NCBI RefSeq assembly: GCF_040939455.1
Contig: NC_134115.1
Location: 28,732,727-28,796,726 of the forward strand
DNA from: Microcebus murinus
Lineage: Eukaryota > Chordata > Mammalia > Primates > Cheirogaleidae
Direction of reading: 5' to 3'
DNA length: 64,000 bases
Part shown: piece after piece, positions 27,730 through 37,983 of the stretch
How positions within the stretch are numbered: position 1 is the first letter of the stretch
Layout: each line of letters opens with the position of its first letter
The notes under the pieces: model-generated
What the model was told of the DNA's origin: nothing
The model's input: the letters and a program-made list of their open reading frames with translations, nothing else
Database searches by the model: none
Translations under genes and position numbers: made by a program

Positions 27730-28610
27730 TATCAGCCAGAGTGAACCCAGGAACATGGTGAAATCAGATTGCATTTTCTGCCCAAAGCTCTCCAAAGGAG
27801 TCCCATCACACGCAGACTAAAATCCAAGGACCTTGCGATGCCCCTGTGTGATGTGGCTCCCGGCCCCCTCTCGGGTCTCCAGTGCAGCCACTTTACTCCT
27901 TGAACACCCAACAAGAACACCCTGCCTGGGGGCCTCTGCCCATCACTGTACCCTCTCTCAGAATCCACATGGCTTACTGTTATTTCATGCAAGTTTCTGC
28001 CGAAATGTCACATCAGCAGAGACTTCTCTGCGCACCTCCTCCACTGCCGTGCAGCAGGGCCTACCCTGGTCACTCTGTCTGCAGCTTCAGCGCCCATCGC
28101 CTCCTGTCCTTTACGGGGCTTTGTTTTTCTTCATGGCCCTCATTCCCTTTGCTATTATTTTAGCACATTGACTGCCACACTAGAAAAAAAATTTCTTGCA
28201 TGGAGCCACAGTGTTTTATTATGAACATAGAATAAAAACTTCAAAAACAAAACAATCCTTTCTAATTTAATGAAAAATTTGTTACTTTTTATTGTTTTCT
28301 TTGTGTGAATTATATGCAACTGGAAAAACAGTTCATGTGGCTCCCAAGGTGAAGAGATATGTGAGTTACATATGCTTCACAAGGCCCTGGGCCCAAAACT
28401 AGCGTGAGTTAAATACAACTCACATGGCAGTTAATGTGTTAATTATCTTTCTCTTCATGGTCTGGCTCCTCCCACTCAAATGTAATCTCTGGGAAGGCAG
28501 GGACTTCATGTGCTTTGTCCACTGCTGTATCCCCAGTACCTGGGCGGTACCCAACATCTAGTTGCCACTTGATGAATATTTGCTGAGTGAGGCAATCCAT
28601 GCATGCGTGG
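27730..28610 (+). repeat. L2 LINE 3' region, split by a MITE
   Basis: Sense-strand L2 blocks occur on both sides of 28164-28438. The left part carries TCTCCAAAGGAGTCCCATCA, GACTAAAATCCAAGGACCTT and GCCGAAATGTCACATCAGCA. The right part carries AAATGTAATCTCTGGGAAGG, CTGCTGTATCCCCAGTACCT and a GATGAATATTTGCTGAGTGA end. The interruption is the piggyBac-like element listed separately. Confidence 0.7.
28164..28438. mobile_element. piggyBac-like MITE, 275 bp
   Basis: The left end CACATTGACTGCCACAC and the right end, read in reverse, CACATTAACTGCCATGT, form terminal inverted repeats. The target is TTAA at the right (28439-28442) and TTAG at the left (28160-28163), as expected for a TTAA target with one decayed copy. 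The inside is A/T-rich and has no transposase frame. It lies inside an L2 copy, which proves insertion. I recall TTAA-flanked piggyBac MITEs from mouse lemur, but family assignment needs a database. Confidence 0.72.
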
Positions 28611-28671
28611 GGAAAGAGGGCAACCACTTCTCTACAGACTACAGGACAAAGCTGAGGCTTAGACTCTGGAG

Positions 28672-28891
28672 CAGGGGTGCTCAAACTTTTTAAACAGGGG
28701 ACCAGTTCACTGTCCCTCAGACCATTGGAGGGCCGTTGAAGAGTGCGCACATTCCACACATGCGCACTGTGGGCCCAGGACGAGTCGGCTGCTAAGCAGG
28801 ACAGGCAGCAGTGGCAAAAACACCCGGCAGGCCGGATAATTATCCTCGGCGGGCCACATGTGGCCCATGGGCCGTAGTTTGAGGACCCCTG
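28672..28891. mobile_element. Non-autonomous hAT element, 220 bp
   Basis: The terminal inverted repeats are CAGGGGTGCTCAAACT at the left and, in reverse, CAGGGGTCCTCAAACT at the right: 15 of 16 match. The subterminal CCCTCAGACCATTGGAGGGC and GCGGGCCACATGTGGCCCAT are palindromic. TCTGGAG stands just before the left end and two bases after the right end, a likely 7-8 bp target duplication. There is no transposase frame. The end sequence matches, from memory, hAT families of lemurs, galagos and bats. Confidence 0.8.
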
Positions 28892-29154
28892 CAATCTGGA
28901 GGATCCCCCCAGCCTAGGCAAAATCCTCTTGTCACAAATACCATGGCATGGATAGATTCTGAAGGGTCTCCATACTGTTTTGATACTGCTTTGATAGGTT
29001 TAAAAATACATTGTAAGAGAGAAAAAAAAATTTTCCACCCATCGTGAGGTTCATGGCTGAAGCCCTTATAACAAAAGATAGATTAATGAGAGCAAAGCAT
29101 ACAGACTTTATTTAATGTAAGTTTCCATGATATGGAAGCCTTTAGGGTTCAGTT

Positions 29155-29233
29155 GATTCCAGATCTTTGCAATTGTGAATTATGCTCCAATCAACAATGG
29201 AGTACAGGTGTCTTTTTGATAAAATGACTTCTT
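29155..29233 (-). mobile_element. L1 3' ORF2 region fragment, first part
   Basis: Reverse of a standard L1 segment: TTTGCAATTGTGAATTATGC, AATGGAGTACAGGTGTCTTT and TTGATAAAATGACTTCTT. It resumes at 29809 after an insertion. Confidence 0.85.
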
Positions 29234-29475
29234 GCTCTTCCTCCTCCAGTCTCCTACAGCCTGGTCTCCTCTTCCTCATCTGGTCTTGTCTGGGCTCATC
29301 TCCTCTTCTGATCTGGTCTCCTCTTGTTCGTCCAGTCTGGCCTCCTCTTATTCATCCGGTCTGGTCTCCTCTTGCTCCTCCAGTCTGGTCTCCTCTTTCT
29401 CGTGTGGTCTGGTCTGGTCTCCTCTTCCTCTTCCTTGTCTAGTCTGATCTGGTCTCCTCCTTTTCCTCTCTCCCA
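29234..29475. repeat. Pyrimidine minisatellite with a 24 bp unit
   Basis: About eight imperfect copies of a unit like CTGGTCTCCTCTTGCTCCTC (plus CAGT, 24 bases in the cleanest copies) stand in tandem. One strand is almost pure C/T with GG steps. It abuts the 3' (T-rich) side of a reverse SINE. Two + strand frames through it are open and give serine/valine repeats, which is a by-product of the unit being divisible by three. Confidence 0.9.
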
Positions 29476-29489
29476 ACCCCCATGTCCCT

Positions 29490-29768
29490 TAGGGTCTTGC
29501 TCTGTTGCCGGGGCTAGAAGTGTAGTGGTGTCACCACAGCTCCATAGCTCACCACAACTTCATACTCCTGAGCTCAAGCAATCCTCCTGCTTCAACTTCC
29601 TGAGTAGCTGGGACTACAGGCCATGCCATGATGCTAGGCTGATTATTTTTAGTAGGGATGGGGTCTTGCTCTTGCTCAGGCCGACCTAGAACTCCTGACC
29701 TCAAGCAATCCTCCTGCCTCAGCTTCCCGAAGGGCTAGGATTACAGGCATGAGCCACCCTACCCAGCC
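29490..29768 (-). mobile_element. Degenerate Alu-type SINE
   Basis: Reverse Alu-type dimer: GGTCTTGCTCTGTTGCCGGG, TCATACTCCTGAGCTCAAGC, TGAGTAGCTGGGACTACAGG, a shortened middle, GGGTCTTGCTCTTGCTCAGG and GATTACAGGCATGAGCCACC. It is more diverged than other copies and has internal deletions. Confidence 0.85.
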
Positions 29769-29808
29769 AAATTTCCTTTTTAAATAAAAGAGTTTCACAC
29801 ACACAAAA

Positions 29809-29930
29809 AAAATGAATTCTTTTCATTTGGGTAGATACCCAGTAGTGGGACTGCTGGGTTGAATGGTAGGTCTACTTTTAGTTTTTTGAGGAATCGCCAT
29901 ACTGTTTTCCATAGGAGTTGCACCAACAGT
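29809..29930 (-). mobile_element. L1 3' ORF2 region fragment, second part
   Basis: Continuation of the L1 copy of 29155-29233: CATTTGGGTAGATACCCAGT, AGTGGGACTGCTGGGTTGAA and CCATACTGTTTTCCATAGGA. The repeated AAAATGACTTCTT/AAAATGAATTCTT at 29221-29233 and 29809-29821 brackets the inserted DNA. Confidence 0.85.
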
Positions 29931-30119
29931 GTGTAAGTGTCCCTTTCTCTCTGCATCCATGCCAAGGAAATGCTCCTTTTGGGTGAGAATTCACGTACAG
30001 TATCTAAAAGATGCTGGGAATGCTCTGTGGGCCGGGGACCTACAGCCACTCTGTGCAAGGCATGATAATTCATCCTAAAGTTTGGCTCTAGCTCCTTTGT
30101 TGGGGCAAAACACCTGAGA

Positions 30120-30660
30120 TTCTGCCAGCTGTTGAAATGAAAAGAGCATTTCTCTGGAGACAGTGACCAGCCCGAGGCAAGGGACACAGTGTGGCGAGAG
30201 GTTCCTGCTCAGGAAAGGGCGTGCTCTTCAGATTCTGACAAAGACTCTCTCAAACTTGAGTCAGGCTCTTGTGACTCTCGTAGGCTCTGACCCTGGCCTG
30301 CTTAGTCCAGTTTTAGCAAGAATCCTGCTGAGCAGTTTAGCAAAAGTCTCCTACCCTTGATATCTGATCAAATTCCTCAATCCCTACCCTGATACTTATC
30401 ACCCCAGCCTGCCTTCTGCAAGAATCCTACTGAGTTGGTCTATCGAGAACCGCCCTAGCCCTGATGTCTCCTCTTAGTATTTGTCCACCCACTGGCCCCA
30501 ACCCTGATCTGTGGCTATGAATCTCCACTGGTCCTTGTTGTATTCGGGGTTGAGTCTGCCCTCTCACCCCTATAGCAAAACCCCACTTTGGTAGTCCCTT
30601 CTTGAATAAAGTCTTCCTTACCATCTTTAACAAGTGTCATGCATAATTTTTCTTGCAGAA
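30120..30660 (+). mobile_element. Probable endogenous retrovirus LTR
   Basis: The segment ends like a retroviral LTR: a CT-rich stretch with GTTGTATTCGGGGTTGAGTC, then CCTTCTTGAATAAAGTCTTC (AATAAA at 30604-30609) and TTTAACAAGTGTCATGCATA. It has tandem-like blocks in front (AGCAAGAATCCTGCTGAGCA and GCAAGAATCCTACTGAGTTG). The family and 5' limit are not determined. No coding sequence was seen. Confidence 0.5.
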
Positions 30661-31529
30661 TTTCCAAGATGGTGCACCACCAGCCGTCATGAGCCCAGGT
30701 CTACAGATCCTCACCCTGGGGCGTCCACAGCCATGACCTGTTTGGTAATCAGGGATGAGGGATCCTTTTGTACCAGGCTTCTAATAAGTCAGGTCTAGGC
30801 CCAGTGGTCTCCAAGGTCACCTTTTCTTGGCTCCTCCTCCCTGTCGGGGCCTGGGCTCGGTTCAGCAGCAGCCCAGAGGAAGGTGACTTTGCACCTAGTA
30901 CTTCTTATTGTTGTTGTGTGCGTCCCCTCTTCTTGCCAAGCGAAGCAGCTGGCCAGCTGCCTGGTACTCTGTAGCTCACCACATACCTGTTGAATGAATG
31001 AGAGGACGAAGCCTCCTGCAGGGGGAGAGAAGTGGAAGAAAAGTGGAGCCTTTGGACCCCAGACTTGGCTTCCCTTGCAGAGGCCTCAGGGAGGAACACC
31101 ACAGAAACAAAGATGGCCTTCTCCGGCCCTTCCCCCCTGCCTCCTTGTTCCCGTCTGCATCCCGCAGTGGCCTGGGGGAGGAGGAAATGGGCGCCTTTGT
31201 TCTGCGTCCAGAGGCCTGGCAGCAGCGCCTGCTTTCCTCTGCCAGTTCTTCCCAATCCTGCCGGGCTCGCCCACGCCTTGCACCTTGGTGCCCCGGGCGT
31301 TTCTCTGAGGATGAGCCTCGGCTCACAGGTGGCCTGGGCCACCGAGACGGGCGCAGAGGGAAAGCTGTCTCCCCACCCGCTCGCTCCCAGTCCTCTTCGT
31401 CAACGTCCCCACCACACAGATCGGGCTCGACACCACAGGGGAACTCCGTCTGGAGTGGGAGCCCAGGCCGGCGCTGACCCAGCGTGGGCCGCAGACCCTG
31501 GCCCCCGACAGCAGTAAGTTCAGAAAATG
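30661..31529. other. GC-rich intergenic stretch
   Basis: No repeat was recognised. The stretch 30976-31520 is GC-rich with overlapping open frames to 225 codons on the - strand and 161 on the + strand. None resembles a protein, and both strands are open at once, which speaks for base composition. Confidence 0.4.
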
Positions 31530-31639
31530 AGGGTGAGCATGTCGAGATGTGGACTCGAGAGGGTGCTTTCAGGACTATCGAATCGAATAATCTAAAACGG
31601 GGTTTGAATAAATTACCAAGCCATAGAAAGACATGGAGG

Positions 31640-31910
31640 AAGCTTGAAGGCATAGTATTAAGTTAAAGAAGTGAGTCTGAAAAGGCTGCCAGGTATAACA
31701 TGTGATTCCAACTATGTGACACTCTGGAAAAGCACAACTGCGGAGACAGTAAAAGGACCACTGGCTGCCAGGAGTTAACGGGGAGGGAGGGATGAACAAG
31801 CTGAGCATGGAGGATTTGTAGGATGGCGAATCTACTCTGTATAGTACTCCAACGGCGGACACGCGTCATTATACACTGTCCAAATGCACGGCATGTGCCA
31901 CACCAAGAGT
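31640..31910 (+). repeat. L1M 3' UTR fragment
   Basis: AAGTGAGTCTGAAAAGGCTG, ATGTGATTCCAACTATGTGA, GCACAACTGCGGAGACAGTA and CCACTGGCTGCCAGGAGTTA follow an old L1 3' UTR in sense orientation. Confidence 0.65.
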
Positions 31911-33814
31911 TCACCCCAGCTAGGAGTGCTGGTCTCGCCCCTGCTCTGCCCTTAGCACTGGGCCCAATTTCCTCATCTGCAAATCGAGGGGGTATCGTGA
32001 CCTGATCTAGCCAATTTGTCCGGTGCTTTTGGTAAATATGAGGCAATGACAGGCCGTAGACTCCTTTGCCAAACCTCATCATCAGGACATTCCAACGAAA
32101 GCAAGGCGAGGGGCAATTCTGCCAGCCAGACACACTCATTGGCAGGGTGGCAGAAAACAGTCCGTGAGCTTGGGGAAGTCCTCCCTGTCCTCGGACTCTC
32201 GGACACACAGCTTGCTTAGAAGGTTAAGGCAGAGGTGACAACATTCTGAAGTAGCAGCCTGGATCCTGGTCCCACCTGTGACAATCTCATGCAGTGGGGA
32301 CCAGATTCTTATGCCCCGTTGGTGCAGAGGCAACGATGACTGGATGATGCTTCTAGCCAGGCACGCCTCTTGACTGTCACTCACCTCAAACATCCCTCAT
32401 GCTCACTACTCAGCCCTCTGGCGTAATTTTGATAACCACATTTGAAATGCTGATTCATCACTTCCGCACTGTGGATTCCTAAGGTACTCCAAGGACAAAA
32501 TAGCTGCCCTCTCTATGTATATTCAGATAACCTATGAACATGGATATCACATTACTAATGCTTAAGTATATTAAACTGTATTATTAGTATATTATACTTA
32601 AAAGTGTATTACCATCCAAACTAGCAGAAAGATAAATCATGACCTCTGAGTTCCCTCCCATGATAAATATATATAAAATATTGTACTATACAATTATGTG
32701 CATGTGTGTGTGTGCATGTGTGTGTACATATATATATATATATATTGACTTTAATAGTCCTTAAAGTCAGGGAAGCAAGACAGAGGTCAGTTTTCTGGTT
32801 TCACCAAGAACTCCAGGTCCTGGAATTACATGAGACATTCCTGAGTTGCAGAGTCAATTCTGCGAAGCGGAGACAGGTCCCCCTTCCTCCCAGTAGCCAC
32901 CTAAGGCTTTATGCCTCCTTTCCTCTTCTGGTTGCTGTTGACAACTGCCCTGTCCTCAGGATGGCCGAGGCCATCTCTGTGCCTGCTCTCCCAAGGCTAG
33001 AAGTCAGACACAGTCCACACTTGCAGTACCCACCTGTCTGGCCTGAGCCTTCCAGGCACACAGAGAGGCTGCGGCGGGAGTTGGAGGTGAGCAGTAGGGT
33101 TCAGAAGGGAAGGTGGGAAGGGATGTTCTCCCAGAGTGGGGAAAAAAGAAAAGCTGAGAAAGGCAAGAGGGGCCCGGCCAGGCCCGAGCGAGGTAAGGTA
33201 GTCAGCCCCTCCTCTTCCCAGCTGCTGGGCCACACGGGGAGGAACCAGGTTGGGGGCAAACAAGTAGCTATGAAGGGGGGAAGCAGCCAGACTGGGCTGC
33301 ATGGCCAGTCCACAGAAGCTAGCGAGATGCGCAGGCTCAGCGAGCTGCAGTGAGGCGCTCAAAGATTTCCCCCAGGGCAGTGGCCAGCCCCAGGGGCCAG
33401 CGATGGTGCCAACAGCAAGGACTTCTGGAGAAGCGGGAAGACCACGCGCCTGGGTGGGGGAGTCATGCCTGGGGACAAGTCTATGAGAACCAGAGAGTGC
33501 CATTCTGGAAGCCCTGTAGGTCTCCCCAAACACAGCTCCCCCTAGTTAAAAAGGCCAGGCCTCCCAGCCCCTTTCATGGCCTTCTGTCTCTACCCATTTC
33601 CAGATGTTTCCCCAGCCCTTTCCTCCCCAGCCCAGCGCCTTCAAACAAGTCTTTCCCCTCTTCTTTTCTCCGTCCCCTGGCCCCACTCTGGCATGGCTTG
33701 TTGGCTTGGAGCCGGGGGACCCTGGGGTCTGGGGAGCCAAGCTAGAAGTCTCAACGGCCACTTTCTCACTGCAACATGAGAGGGCAGACTGCTCCTGTTT
33801 GGGAGGTTGAGGGG
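31911..33814. other. Intergenic without gene
   Basis: A/T-rich to about 32750, with a TG/TA microsatellite at 32697-32746. GC-rich after that. Open frames of 215 codons (+, from 32706) and 178 codons (-) overlap and have no resemblance to known proteins. Confidence 0.45.
32697..32746. repeat. (TG)n(TA)n microsatellite
   Basis: An alternating purine-pyrimidine tract: GTGCATGTGTGTGTGTGCAT, then GTGTGTGTACATATATATAT. It is likely length-variable. Confidence 0.9.
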
Positions 33815-33985
33815 TGGAGTGGTTTCTGGAGCTGGACTGCTTGGGTGTGAATGTCAGCTACACTCCTTAGCTTCTGAGGGACCCTGGGCAAGGTACTGAA
33901 CCTCACCTTCCACATCTGTAAAATGGGGGCAATAACAGCTCCCACCTCCTCGGCTGCTGCGGGCAGGAAATGAGAGTGTGAGCAA
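33815..33985 (+). repeat. MIR SINE
   Basis: Well-ordered MIR blocks: GTTTCTGGAGCTGGACTGCT, TGGGTGTGAATGTCAGC, GGACCCTGGGCAAGGTACTG and CATCTGTAAAATGGGGGCAA. Confidence 0.8.
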
Positions 33986-34124
33986 CGTCTCCACACGGCA
34001 GCGGGTGCACAGGCCGTGCCCAGCAAGAACCAGCGCTCCACTTGGCGTGCAGCCTCCTGCCCCCACCTCTGCCCTGAGTTGTGGTCACAGTGGCCTCTGG
34101 TGCATTAAGCCTCTCCGAGTCACA

Positions 34125-34290
34125 TCCCAGCTCAAATGTCACTTCCTCACAGAAGCCCCTCAACCAAAAGCCCCCTTTTCTCTCGGTAACAATCCCCAAT
34201 CTGGAATTACTCGATTGATTATTGTTCACGGCCCACTAGAATGCAGCTCCCTGAAGCCATTCAGCCAAGCGCTCGCCTGAATGAAGGACA
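34125..34290 (+). repeat. L2 LINE 3' region
   Basis: CCCAGCTCAAATGTCACTTC, TCACAGAAGCCCCTCAACCA and CCACTAGAATGCAGCTCCCT resemble the L2 3' part in sense orientation. Confidence 0.6.
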
Positions 34291-34445
34291 CGGTGTTATC
34301 CATGGGGGTCAGGCGCTCTGGACATTAAACTCGTTTGGTGGCCTGCCCTGCCCAGCAAACCCGACCACCACGGCTCCAAGTTCCAGACCCTCCGCACGGT
34401 AAGGCCTGGCCGCCTAAGCATAAGCAAATATTGCACGCTGAGCCC

Positions 34446-35094
34446 AGACGTCCAAAGTAAACATTTTTATTCTCAGTTCTGCCTTAGGCGTCTCTAGTTT
34501 TGCAAGCATGAATAACTGGAATCAACAATTCTCTCCCTAAATGTCTTTCATTAAAATTTGTCACTTAAAAATTTCCTGATTTTCCTAAAGAGAGTTTGCT
34601 TCGAGGGTGATCTGGAAAGAGGCTTGAGGAGTGTGGACACATCGGGGTCAATCACCCCATTTCCTGCCAATCCGCTGAGCAGGGAAAAGGCTGTGGGCAG
34701 CTATAAATAGCAGCCCAGCAGTCTGTCCTTCCAGGAGGGAAAGAATCAGCATCAAACAGAGGCTAGGGGTGAGGTGGGCAAAGAACCATTCTCCGGGTTT
34801 CTGCCCACACCGGGCCGGTGACGGTCGGGAACGCTGCCAGGCCGCAGCCTCCACAACCTCAGACTCGGTGCATCAAAACCCAGTGGGCCCGGAAGACGCT
34901 ACGCGTTCGCCCTCGAATGCTCTTGGTCAGCAAAGAGAGGAGTCAAGGAGTGGAAACAAATGCCCCCCAGAACTCCCCTCTTTCTGGGGAGTTCCCAGAG
35001 GAGCGCCCCAAGCTCCCAGCCAGGAAGCAGCACAGCGAGGAGGGGGGTCCTCCCTCAGGAGTGGCCTTCCGTCTGTCCGCCTTCCTTCCGGGCG
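34446..35094 (-). other. ENTREP1: ENTREP1 3' UTR
   Basis: This is the stretch between the ENTREP1 stop codon and the nearest - strand AATAAA (34471-34466), about 640 bases. It contains no recognised repeat. The end is set from the signal only. Confidence 0.6.
34466..34471 (-). terminator. ENTREP1: Poly(A) signal of ENTREP1
   Basis: AATAAA on the - strand is the only perfect hexamer I found between the stop codon and this point. A GTCTGGGCTCAGCGTG stretch follows about 20 bases downstream. Confidence 0.6.
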
Positions 35095-35301
35095 TCACAG
35101 GACAGTCTCTCGGACGACCCCGATGAGGCTGTGTGGCCGCTCAGCCTCCGCTTGCCGCCGGGGCCTCCTCCGGGCCTGCGGCCTCCCGGCCGGGGCGAAG
35201 GTGCTGAGGTCGCCGCAGCTCCGCAGGTGCAGCAGGCCCGGCCGTCTCCGCGAGGGCGGCGCGAGGGCCCGGGAAGCGCCGGGCTGCAAGGGGGCCATGA
35301 T
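35095..35301 (-). CDS. ENTREP1: ENTREP1 last coding exon, C-terminus
   Basis: The coding part is 207 bases: 68 codons plus stop, phase 0. The acceptor is TTCTCCCAAAG just above 35301. It encodes IMAPLQPGASRAL, then an arginine-rich region (PSRRRPGLLHLRSCGDLSTF, RRRPRRQAEAERP) and the end SLIGVVRETVL. The C-terminal tail is cytoplasmic. The last residues ETVL fit a class I PDZ ligand ([ST]-x-hydrophobic). The exon joins in frame to the preceding FLEQ codons. High CpG content here reflects the Arg/Pro-rich coding sequence. Confidence 0.93.
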   Translation of the reverse strand: MMAPLQPGASRALAPPSRRRPGLLHLRSCGDLSTFAPAGRPQARRRPRRQAEAERPHSLIGVVRETVL

Positions 35302-35629
35302 CTTTGGGAGAACAGAGGGGTGGGGAGAAGTTAAGTCGGCTTCACCACAGGCGGCCCTTTGACCTGCCTCTTACGTCTGTCTGTCCCCATGCCTCCCTCC
35401 GTGTGAACTTGCTTTGGAAAAGTCAAAAGGGTCTTTTCCCAAAGCGGAACCCAGTTGGCATTCCGAAGGTGCTCTGGACATACATACTGCCTCCTCTCCA
35501 AAGTTCTACGTTCTACCGTTTCAATGGCAGACCGGTAGACTACACTTGCGTGACTCATCGGCTGAAATCTCTTGCTTTGTATTTAACAACATCCTTTTTC
35601 ATCACTTCCCTCCAATTTCCCTGAGGGCT

Positions 35630-35795
35630 GTGCCAGTGATTCTCGTTGGAGTCTGAACATCACTAGATTCCCAGCTGCTACCACAGTAGTTGTGGCAGTT
35701 AGTCTGGAAAAGGGCTTGAGCATCTGTGTTTTTTAACAAAGACCCAAGCGAGACCAATGCATTTGAAAATTTGAGAACCACTGGTCTGGGACCGT
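35630..35795 (-). mobile_element. MER5-like hAT-Charlie remnant
   Basis: CCAGTGATTCTCGTTGGAGT at the left and TTTGAGAACCACTGGTCTGG at the right are inverted copies of the MER5 terminus (CCAGTGATTCTC versus GAGAACCACTGG). The inside is diverged. The symmetry makes the strand uncertain. Confidence 0.65.
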
Positions 35796-37650
35796 GACCA
35801 GGTCATGTGTCTATAAAATGTCAACCAAAATCGATGACGTTGTCTAATGGATCTGATAACCTTTCAATGAACAACCTAACTAGGCCAATTTATTTGTCAA
35901 AACTCTTTAAGAATCATTCTATTGCCAGATCTATTTTGCAGTGTGTTGCATATGTAACTTTAAACATATAATATCACTTACTCTGTAAAAATAGCAAAAA
36001 TATGGGAATTTTTTTTATCTACCTGGGATTGAAGAGGAGAGAACTGTCCAGTTAATACAATTTTAAAAAACTGCACAGCCATGTCTACATGACCTATGAT
36101 ACTGTTAGCACCTTGGGAAAAACTCAGGTGCTTTATTACCACCTAGTGTCACAGAACAATCATTTGGATGACTTTTTTAGTTTCTAAGGTTATTAAAAGG
36201 TTATCCCCTAAAAGATGGGATATTAAATTTGTCAACAGTTTTACTAAATATATTTGTCTGTGAGACCTGTCTTTGTCTCCTAAGAAGAAAATTCCAACAT
36301 TCATAGATGTTGACTGTGTTACATGGTAAGTCAGGATGAGCTGTTTTGATATTGACGAAAATGAAAATGGATCTAAAAATTCATCCTAGTGATACTAACG
36401 AGAGGGAAAATTGTGCAAAGCTGAGTAGAGTCACCCTTCCGTTGTCCTTGCCTGCTTCTGTCTAGGGAGGGGTGTGGCATTATGAAACCTCACCTCCGGG
36501 GGCCTGTCCTAGAAGACCCCAGTAGATGGCCCACAATCTATCGCAGCAATCTAAGACTGTGAACTTTTAATCGGTCAGGGGTACAAGGATCTAGCAAACA
36601 CTAGTAATGATAGCAGCTGTTCCACAGTAAGTACTTGTTCTTTTTCTCCAGAGCCATTTCCCAGGAATAAAGACTTTGCAGGAGGCCCAGACCAACTGCC
36701 AGGTGAATGCCCCAGCTCTTACACCTCATCAGAGCTCGGCAGCCCGTGAGAAGTGGCTCCTGTTTATTGGACTGCTAGGGCCGGACAGAGAGAAGGTGGC
36801 AGGGAATGAGCAGGTGAGGGACAGCAGGGTGTAGGATGGTTCCCCTACACAGGCCAGTAACAGGGGCCTGACCCAGAATCCCTGGTCGGCCACTCTTTCA
36901 GTGAGCAGATCACAAGAGGGTCTCTGGCCCAGGAACCCCTCTGTGCAAGTAATCGGATCACTCTCCTCCCTGGAAACCCCGAGAGACTGGGAGAGAATTT
37001 GGCCTCTGGCTTCTGTACGAGGAGGCCAGCAGGTGGAAAGGGGGAACAGAAAGGAAAGTGAGAAGGGTATTTTTTCAAGCTGACCTGAAAATTTACGTAG
37101 CATCCTAGAGCTGGGCGTTACCCTGAGAATCAGCCCGATTCAACTTAAGAAGCAGTTGCTGGGCACTAAATGCACAAAGACACAGAACCATGTGACACCC
37201 CTGTGCTGTTGTGCAGTGACGTCTACAACATCCAGCCCCCACAGCAAAGACGTAAACACCTAAAAGGCAATGGCTTTTAAAAGAGGTGGAGAGAAGATTC
37301 TTAGCGGAAGGAAATTCCGTTCATTAGAGATAACCCTCCACACCTCCAAGTCCAACCCTGCACCTTAAAGACGAGAAACCTGAGCCTCAACCGGATTATG
37401 CTCATGACCAAGTTTATCTTCATTCTGGGTGCCTTCAGTTTGGGGGACTGCCTTGTACCTTTTAGTCTATGAAAAAAAAAGCATTTATTCTTTTAAGTCC
37501 TACTGACTTATTTATCTTGCCAAACATTTTGTGGGCATGGGAGCAGCTCCCAGAATCTCGTCAATATTACAACTCACCTATGTCATCATTTCAGAGGGCT
37601 GAGACAACACACCCTATCATGAGAGACCTTCAGTTTAGAAAATCAAATGT

Positions 37651-37983
37651 CGGGGCAGATGCGGTGGCTCATGCCTGTCATCCTAGCACTCTGGGAGGCC
37701 CAGGCGGGCGGATAGCTTGAGCTCAGGAATTCGAGACCAGCCTGAGCAAGAGTGAGACCCCCATCTGTGCTAAATAAAATAGAAAGAAATTAGCTGGACA
37801 ACTAAAAATATATAGAAAAAATTAGCTGGGCATGGTGGTGCGTGCCTGTAGTCCCAGCTACTTGGGAGGCTGAGGCAGAAGGATCCCTTGCCCCCAGGAG
37901 TTTGAGGTTTCTGTGAGCTAGGCTGACGCCACGGCACTCTAGCCTGAGCAATAGAGTGAGACTCTGCCTCAAAAAAGAAAAAA
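37651..37983 (+). mobile_element. Alu-type dimeric SINE, strepsirrhine form
   Basis: A + strand dimer: GCAGATGCGGTGGCTCATGC, ATCCTAGCACTCTGGGAGGC, AGACCAGCCTGAGCAAGAGT, the AGAAATTAGCTGGACAACTA linker and TAGGCTGACGCCACGGCACT in the right arm. Perfect 14 bp target duplications AGAAAATCAAATGT are at 37637-37650 and 37984-37997. Confidence 0.96.

Noticed and set aside
29182..29447. Serine/valine-rich repeat protein
   Set aside because: It is the translation of the 24 bp minisatellite, open because the unit is a multiple of three.
30976..31653. 225-codon - strand open frame in intergenic DNA
   Set aside because: The + strand is open in two frames over the same bases, no family resemblance is visible, and no matching splice or poly(A) context was found.
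32706..33353. 215-codon + strand open frame
   Set aside because: It starts inside a TG/TA microsatellite and encodes no recognisable domain.
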